The notes below the pieces were generated by a model. The model had not been told where the DNA came from, did not search any database, and was given only the letters and a program-made list of their open reading frames with translations. Positions 58,407 to 64,000 of a stretch of 64,000 bases of DNA are shown piece by piece. The translations under genes were made by a program, and so were the position numbers. The stretch covers positions 62,001 to 126,000 of the forward strand of contig JAEHOE010000193.1 in assembly GCA_016858145.1 (NCBI GenBank). The letters run 5' to 3'. The DNA is from Edaphochlamys debaryana (Eukaryota; Chlorophyta; Chlorophyceae; Chlamydomonadales). The stretch's first letter is position 1. The number at the start of each line of letters is the position of its first letter.

Positions 58407-58418
58407 TTACAAATGTAA
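58407..58418. terminator. Bidirectional TGTAA poly(A) candidate (TTACAAATGTAA)
   Basis: One 12-base near-palindrome contains TGTAA on both strands: for the plus-strand gene 375 bases beyond its stop, and for the minus-strand SGNH gene 632 bases beyond its stop. Confidence 0.5.
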
Positions 58419-58651
58419 GTTGGCGCCTGTCGCTCGACATCCCTCCAGGGCACCGCTTGTATCAGCTCAGGCTGCTGCATTGCCACCTTATTGAACCAAC
58501 ATCGTGCTGAGCTACTGGGCGGGCCGTTAGAGGAGGCAGCACCTCGTTGGCCAGCGGCTGATGGCACCGCGGCTCTGCACTGCTTCGCTCTGCCCACCGC
58601 CCACACCGCCCCGTACCCCGTTTCTAGCCGCACACACATTGCCGGCCGGCC

Positions 58652-58712
58652 GGCCGGCCGGTTAATCACCGTGCCCACGATTCTCAGGCTCATGCAAGCA
58701 GCCCTTCACACA
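58652..58712. repeat. About 60-bp dispersed repeat, copy 2
   Basis: Partner of 45974-46035. It is preceded by a short (CCGG)n run at 58641-58662 that is longer here than in the other copy. Confidence 0.7.
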
Positions 58713-59042
58713 TTGCAAAGACGGAACCAGGAGTTCCCGCGCGACGCACATTGCGCAGGGAAACGTGTTCCTAGCCCACCCGCATTTCGCCCCCGCAAGC
58801 TCCACCCCGCATTGTCATTATGGATAGATCAACGCAACTAACGATAGGGGCAACGCTAAGCTCACGTAAACACCACGCACAGCATATCATAGTATATCAT
58901 CAGTAGCGTACGTGCCTCTCCCCCGTTTCCTCGTGTGAGCACAAGCTATGGCGCAGCCCGTCGGTTAATCCACCTCAAATCTGCGGCTGTTCAGATCACA
59001 TTGCTCCTGCCACAACCGCAGCCGGCAGCCGCCTTGCGTTGA

Positions 59043-62000
59043 CTATCTGCCCGCAGCCGCCGCAGCCGCTTTCAGCCTCTCCTCCTCCTGGCGGAAGTGC
59101 TGCTCGAGGGATGGGCAAAGGGGCAGGAGGAGGAGGGCCGCAAGCATATGGTAATGAGCGAGCAGTAGTGCAGTCCGCAAAGCATACTGTCTCCATGCAT
59201 GGGAGGGACCGCGCAAGCGGAAGCGAGCATGCAGCAGCATCATCCCTCGGCAGCCCTTCATCGCCAGGACGCACCAAAGCCGCCCGGCCCCAGTCCCGCC
59301 TGCTCTCTGCTTCGCACCCACCTCCTGAAGCTCCGCTTCGTCCTCCTTCCAACCGCCTTGGAGGCCCTCCCGGCTCAACGTCGTCTTTGGGGCCAGGGGT
59401 TCAAGGGGTAAAGGGGTAAAGGGGTAAAGGGGTAAATAAAGGCTCCCACGCCCACGCGACGCTCTGAACCACCGCGGCTGGCCCCCAACGCCCCACTCGT
59501 CCACCCTGCTTCCATACTTCCCCAAGTGCGCACGCCCCCTGATGCACGCTGCGCGTCCCGCACCACTTCGCCCCTCGCACCTGTGAGCGTTCTCCGTTGT
59601 GCTCCCTGACCGCGAAGGGCCCTCCTCCGGCGACTATGTTGTCGAAGATGGAGCCGCCGGGGCGCTCGGAGGCCACCACTCCGGTCAGCTGGAGGTCAGG
59701 GGCGGGGGAAAGGGGGCAATGGGCGGGGTGCGTGTGGGATTGGGCAGGAGGCGGGTTAGAGCAGTGGGCGTGCGGGATGGAGGAGTGTGGCGGTGAGGAG
59801 TTGTGGACGGCGATGAAGGCGAGGACGGAGAGGGTGGCAGGAGTCAGTTGTGGACGAGTCGGAGGGCTGCACCGTGGAGGGTGCTGAGGGCGAAGGGGTG
59901 TTCAGCATGTATGCCTGGCAGGCCCGGACTAACCTTGAACTTGTGCCGTAGGGGCCCCTCTGGGGCGGTGGTCTCGGACAGGACCTGGCCACCAGACGCG
60001 GATGCACAGGGCGGGGCGGCAGGAGGTTGGCATGACACAAAGCGCCAGCGGCCTAGTGTTTAGAGCCCTTGCCTCAGCAGCATGTATTAGTAACATGTTC
60101 ACTCCATTTCAAGTGTCGAATCGAGTCGAATGTCCGCGCGCATCGCGTCGCACCGATACCGCTCCAACGCACCTTGACTTCGATTACGCACTCCTTGGCT
60201 TGCGAGACGTCATGGACCCCCTGCGGAACGAAGGGAAGGCAGGCGCGCGGGGCCACAGCGGGGAGTGGGTCAAGATGCGTCCCAGCCGACCTTCCTCCGT
60301 CTCTCCCTCGCTCGCTCCCTCCCTATCGCGGCCCGCCCCCTCACCAGGTAGATCTGAGAGGCCTTGCGCGCGTGCGTGCCGTCCACCCGCAAGGCCACAC
60401 ACTTGCAGCCCGACACGCAGCTGCGAATAAATGTAGAGCGGAACCATAGAGTAAACGCTTTTGGATAAGCCGAAGCTTCGGGCTCAAGGGGTTTAGGCGG
60501 ATCGGGTCGGTGGATGTTGGCAAGGCACACGCACTGCGGACTTGGGCACGCCCCATATGGGCATCCAACCCCAAGCAGCAGTGTAGAGCGGTTGGGGCAG
60601 GAGTGTAGGGACGGCGTGTCGCAGCGTCACTTTCGACCCTCACCTAAACTCCGCCGTGCCCATCTTCTCGTAGCTCTTGAGATGCTGCCAGTAGAGCCGT
60701 ACGAGTGCGTCCGAGCCGTCCCGATGCGTGTCCAGCCGCACGCGCATGGAGGCGCCCGCTACCGTGGCGATGTACCCGGGCTTGGGCTTCTCCGGGGTGC
60801 CCTCAACCGTGTAGTTGAAGCCAGAGAGGGACTCGGGGGGGACCAGGGCGCTGGGGGTGGGTAGGATGAGCGAGAACGTTTGGTGGGGGGTGGGGTGGGA
60901 AAGGACGAGTGTCGTGTGGTACGGCAGTGTCGTACGGCACTTGTGCACTCACATGAATGCCCCTTGCATGAGGCACATGGGAGCATCGGGCGCGGCGTTG
61001 CCTGCCCGAGGAACGAAGACAGGGAGAAGGGGGAGGCGCACAAGGGATGCGCGCAAGTAGCGCAAGGCAGGCAATCAACGAGGCAGGGCCCAAGCGAAGC
61101 CTCGGTAGGCAGCAGTGCGCCCGTGCGCTCGTGCACCCCGCCCCGCACACGACCCTGCGCGACATGCCTGCCTGCAAGCATGCCCACATTGGGCACACGG
61201 CCCCATGGCATCCCTCTCAGAAACGTGGAAACACGCCGCCGGTGTTTGCTTGTGTGATTGCTCACCCTCGTACATGGGCGGGGGCAGGGGCTCCTCGAAG
61301 GCCTCCTCCTCCTGCGTGCTCCAGGGCCGCAGCACCAGACCCAGGGCGGTCTGCGCGGGCACGGCAGCCGGAAGGGCGCTGAGTCAGCCAGGCCTCCGTC
61401 GTCCCTCGAGCGGATGCCCAGGTCTGTCTCCCTCGGTGCCCAGCCCGAATGAGCTGGGTCCACTTAGCCTTCGGGTGGATCCCCAGGCCTGTCCCTTTCT
61501 ATTCTCAACCCGTTGGCACCCCCAGATATCCACGCCTCTTTCAGCTGGCAGAGATTGCATGCACTTCCTGATCACGCATGCGCACCCCTGCCCCAGCCCA
61601 CCTGCTGCAGCAGGTGGACGGCGAGGTCGGCCATGATGCGGTGCCTTTGGGGTGGAGTGGGGGGGGAGGGGGGGGGCGGCGCGAAGCCATGTTCAACGCC
61701 CCCAGCATGGCGGTAGCGTTTGCAGAACCTGGGCTCGCGGCTGCTTGCAAGCCACATGGGCAGCAAGGCCCAGATTTGCGCCGGCCGCAACGGTCCCCCA
61801 CGCCGCTCCTGCCCTGGGATTGCCGGTGGCGGGGCATGCAGGCCCGGCGCTGGCGCGCGATGGGGCTCTGGGTATTCGCTGACCAGACACGTGTGCGCTT
61901 GTTCTCGTCGGCGTCCCCTCCCCTCCTTACCCCTGTTGCCCCGGATGGATGTCTGCGCGGCAGAGCGGGGAATGCGCGCAGAAGCTGCTCAGTCTGAATC

Positions 62001-64000
62001 CCCGACGCTGGTTGGTTGCGGCACACTCTGTACCGGTACCCGCACATCCCTTCTCGGCTCCCTTGCCGGCCCCCTTCCCTCCCTGCCACGGTCGGACGCA
62101 ACCAGCAGCCCCAAAACCGATGGGCAGTCGGCCGGCCCCGCCGAGTGCAAGCCAAGCCTGGCGAGCTCACGCGGTGCGCCGACGCAGCCCCAAACCATTC
62201 GACATATTCCGATCAGTCCCCGCGTCCCTCTCCGCGTGTGCGACACGGGGCACGCCTCATGCCGTACATGTCCCCGCCGTACACCGTGCACCCACGCACC
62301 GTACATAGTATCCTCCCACCGGAAGCCGGCCTTGGGCTGGTGCTGCGCTAGGCGGTACAGGGCCGTACGTAATGACAGGGCTTGCACGTCTGAGGGGTGG
62401 AAGCATGGACCGATCATGTAGCAGTAGACCATGTTGCACAAAGCTATTCCAAGATCTCCAGCCCCATGGCGTCTCCCTCTTGCCACTGGCCCTGTTTCGT
62501 CCGCTTACCATAGTAGTGGGCCACAGCCCCTGCGCGGTAACGCAGAACAACAATTCAAAGTGAAAGAAAACCAGGCCAGGGAGCCGAGGGCGGACGCAGC
62601 CGCTCACCCTGCGCGTCCTCCGTGGTTTGGTAGAACGGCCTGCAAAGCACAAGAACCGCGAGTGAGCCTCCCAGCCCATGCGCCATGCATGCTGTCGCGC
62701 CCTCCCCCGACCCTTGCTTCCGCCTCACACGTATTCGTCTCCCTCCGGGTTCTTGGGGTGGCCCCGGGGGTAGTTGGCGAGTCCGTGCGTGGGCGTGTGG
62801 AAGATCACCACTGCGGGCCTCCGGGGCAGCGCCAGCAACCGCCGGACAAGGCGCTCCATGTCCTGGGAGCAGCCCCGCGAGGAAGGAGGCAAGGGGAAGG
62901 GGGCAGGAAAACGCTCAATCAACCCAAGGTAGCCAGCAGCAGAAAGAGGGTTAAACATTTACAAGTAGCCACTACGCTACACTGTGCGAGTCGACGGGGC
63001 TTTACGGGGCTCTACCGTGGAGGGGGAGTGACTGGGGCCAAGCGGTGCCCCGGAGGCTCGTTGGCAAGCCCTGGCGGGCATTTCCCGTCCCCTGCGGCCT
63101 GCCGCCATCCGGCCTCCACCGCAGACCGCACCCTTGCGCCCACCCGTACCCATCCACCGTACCCATCCACCTGTACAGCACCGCCATCCACCCACCCACC
63201 TCAACAATCCGCCCTTTCACCTCAACCATCCACCCTCGCACCCGTACCCATCCTCGCGCCCGCCCGACTGCGCCAACGCATCCACCCACCCACCCACCCA
63301 TCCGCCACCCACCCAGCTCACCTGGACCACGTCATTGTTCATCAGCTGCTCGCGGGGCCCGTCGTTGAGTGTGAACTCCACAAACACCAGTTCAGATTCA
63401 GGGTCCACGGAGCGCTCCATGCAGAGGCTGGGGAATTGGGAGGGCGCAGGTTCAGCGAAGGACCGGTGAGGTGGCATGGCTCAGGCCCGCTGCTGGAGGA
63501 AGCTTGCGGCAACTCCTCGGCTCGCCATGTTGCAGCCACATAACATGCAGCGAGCCCCTGCTCTGGAGCGCCGCGGACACGTCCGGCAGTGGCCATTCGG
63601 AGCCTGGCCCGCAAGGCCCTCCGGGCGCCGCCCCCACCCCCCCGACCCACATCATGTACGCTGACGTCACCCCCGGCACGCAGCCGTTACGAGCCGTCAC
63701 GTTGGAGCGTGGGAATGCCTCGAACTGCTCAGGGGGGTTGCAGGGTGAGCCGGGGCGGGACGGTCGGTTTGGGCTTAAAACCACACACGATTGACCTCAG
63801 CGCTCGTACACGTTAGCAGCAGGAACGTGGGGTGCAGTGCGCCGGCACCCGCCAGTCAGATTGGGCATCAAGAAACTCTGCCCTCCTCAGTCCTCACCCT
63901 CCTGTCCTCTTTCCTCCCGAGACCCACCAGCCAATTGCTGAGCACGCTGAACCAGTCATCGACGCCTCGCTTCTCGGAGCCGTGGCCCCAGCTTATGCTG
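59043..64000 (-). CDS. SGNH/GDSL hydrolase-like protein (5' end beyond window)
   Basis: Fifteen exons: 64000-63928 (partial), 63724-63651, 63427-63322, 62862-62729, 62639-62608, 62389-62300, 61952-61931, 61644-61602, 61350-61266, 61001-60953, 60850-60644, 60420-60345, 59984-59934, 59688-59581, 59099-59043; about 402 residues, all phases consistent. LVFVEFTLNDG carries the block III Asn-Asp. RPAVVIFHTPTHG and SLRTALYRL follow as in plant and algal SGNH proteins. The 22-base exon at 61952-61931 supplies DIHP, the block V Asp-x-His dyad, leading into GHRIMADLAVHLL. The GDS serine block should lie upstream of the window. A beta-rich C-terminal part (GYIATVAGASMRVRLD, CVSGCKCVALRVDG) follows. Such enzymes hydrolyse esters or remove acetyl groups from glycans; the substrate here is unknown. 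The last three exons are less certain. Intron 63321-62863 has CCATCCAC-type repeats, and the intron before the last exon has (AGGGGTAA)4. Confidence 0.8.
59404..59435. repeat. (AGGGGTAA)4 microsatellite
   Basis: Four perfect 8-bp units in the intron before the last SGNH exon. Telomere-like in composition but not the algal telomere unit. Confidence 0.9.
61931..61952 (-). other. 22-nt microexon encoding the DIHP catalytic block
   Basis: Acceptor GCGCAG and donor GTAAGG bound just 22 bases. Read in phase with its neighbours it gives D-I-H-P-G-Q-Q-G, the family's Asp-x-His motif, joined to HRIMADLAVHLL. Without it the frame would shift. Confidence 0.75.
63120..63312. repeat. CCATCCAC-type repeat in an SGNH intron
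   Basis: About 190 bases of loosely repeated ccatccaccc, cacccgtaccc and cctcaacaat blocks just downstream (gene sense) of the exon 63427-63322 donor. Purely intronic. Confidence 0.8.

Larger units (their letters stand above)
58040..59042. other. Convergent intergenic region (small-protein / SGNH genes)
   Basis: It holds the 3' UTRs of two converging genes, a shared palindromic poly(A) candidate at 58407-58418, a (CCGG)n tract at 58641-58662 and the second copy of a 60-bp dispersed repeat. No coding exon seen. Confidence 0.5.

Noticed and set aside
59404..59435. Telomere-like (AGGGGTAA)4
   Set aside because: The unit is not the TTTTAGGG/TTTAGGG telomere repeat of green algae, only four copies exist, and it lies in an intron.

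Overview
The window is nuclear DNA of a green alga, most likely a chlamydomonadalean (volvocine-type) species. The evidence is high GC, genes split into many short exons by GC-rich introns with GTGAGT/GTGCGT-type donors and CAG acceptors, long Ala/Gly/Pro low-complexity stretches, candidate TGTAA poly(A) signals, and families typical of these algae (Pmp-repeat membrane proteins, LRR and ankyrin proteins, SGNH hydrolases). No organellar, bacterial or viral gene cluster was seen. All gene models were built by hand from open frames, splice consensus and phase agreement; none has transcript support.

Layout. 1-3966: no convincing gene, mainly trinucleotide and 23-bp tandem repeats. 3967-5854 (-): class I protein methyltransferase (Methyltransf_16/METTL21 type), 5 exons. 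6567-12680 (+): ankyrin-repeat protein built from about 18 phase-0 exons. 13636-16097 (-): LRR protein, 3 exons. 17546-20022 (-): low-molecular-weight tyrosine phosphatase with a probable organelle transit peptide, 7 exons. 21260-33454 (-): very large membrane protein with lectin/discoidin-like ectodomains, Pmp (GGA-I) beta-helix repeats, a Cys-rich stalk, several membrane segments and a cytoplasmic tail; at least 18 exons, 5' end not found. 33455-46285: about 13 kb of repeats (CCCCAGCC-like minisatellite, polypyrimidine tract, a 0.4-kb TIR element, 190-bp and about 120-bp tandem arrays, dispersed and inverted repeats) with only LRR-like scraps. 46286-49317 (-): SWC5/CFDP1 (BCNT) subunit of the SWR1 remodeller, 7 exons. 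50008-55177 (+): acidic, Ala-rich coiled-coil protein, 7 exons. 56021-58039 (+): small unknown 165-aa protein, 7 exons. 59043 to beyond 64000 (-): SGNH/GDSL-hydrolase-like protein, at least 15 exons, 5' end outside the window.

The genes do not form a pathway; they are independent eukaryotic genes arranged in divergent pairs (methyltransferase/ankyrin; SWC5/coiled coil) and convergent pairs (ankyrin/LRR; small protein/SGNH). The main unexplained structure is a recurring 'exon-edge echo': at six exon-intron junctions in five genes, a short piece spanning the splice site is repeated inside the adjacent intron, usually 79-127 bp away. In five of the six the duplicate splice signal is intact, and in SWC5 the junction is carried in a 79-bp array. 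This looks like intron growth by local tandem duplication across splice sites, with a possible supply of alternative splice sites.
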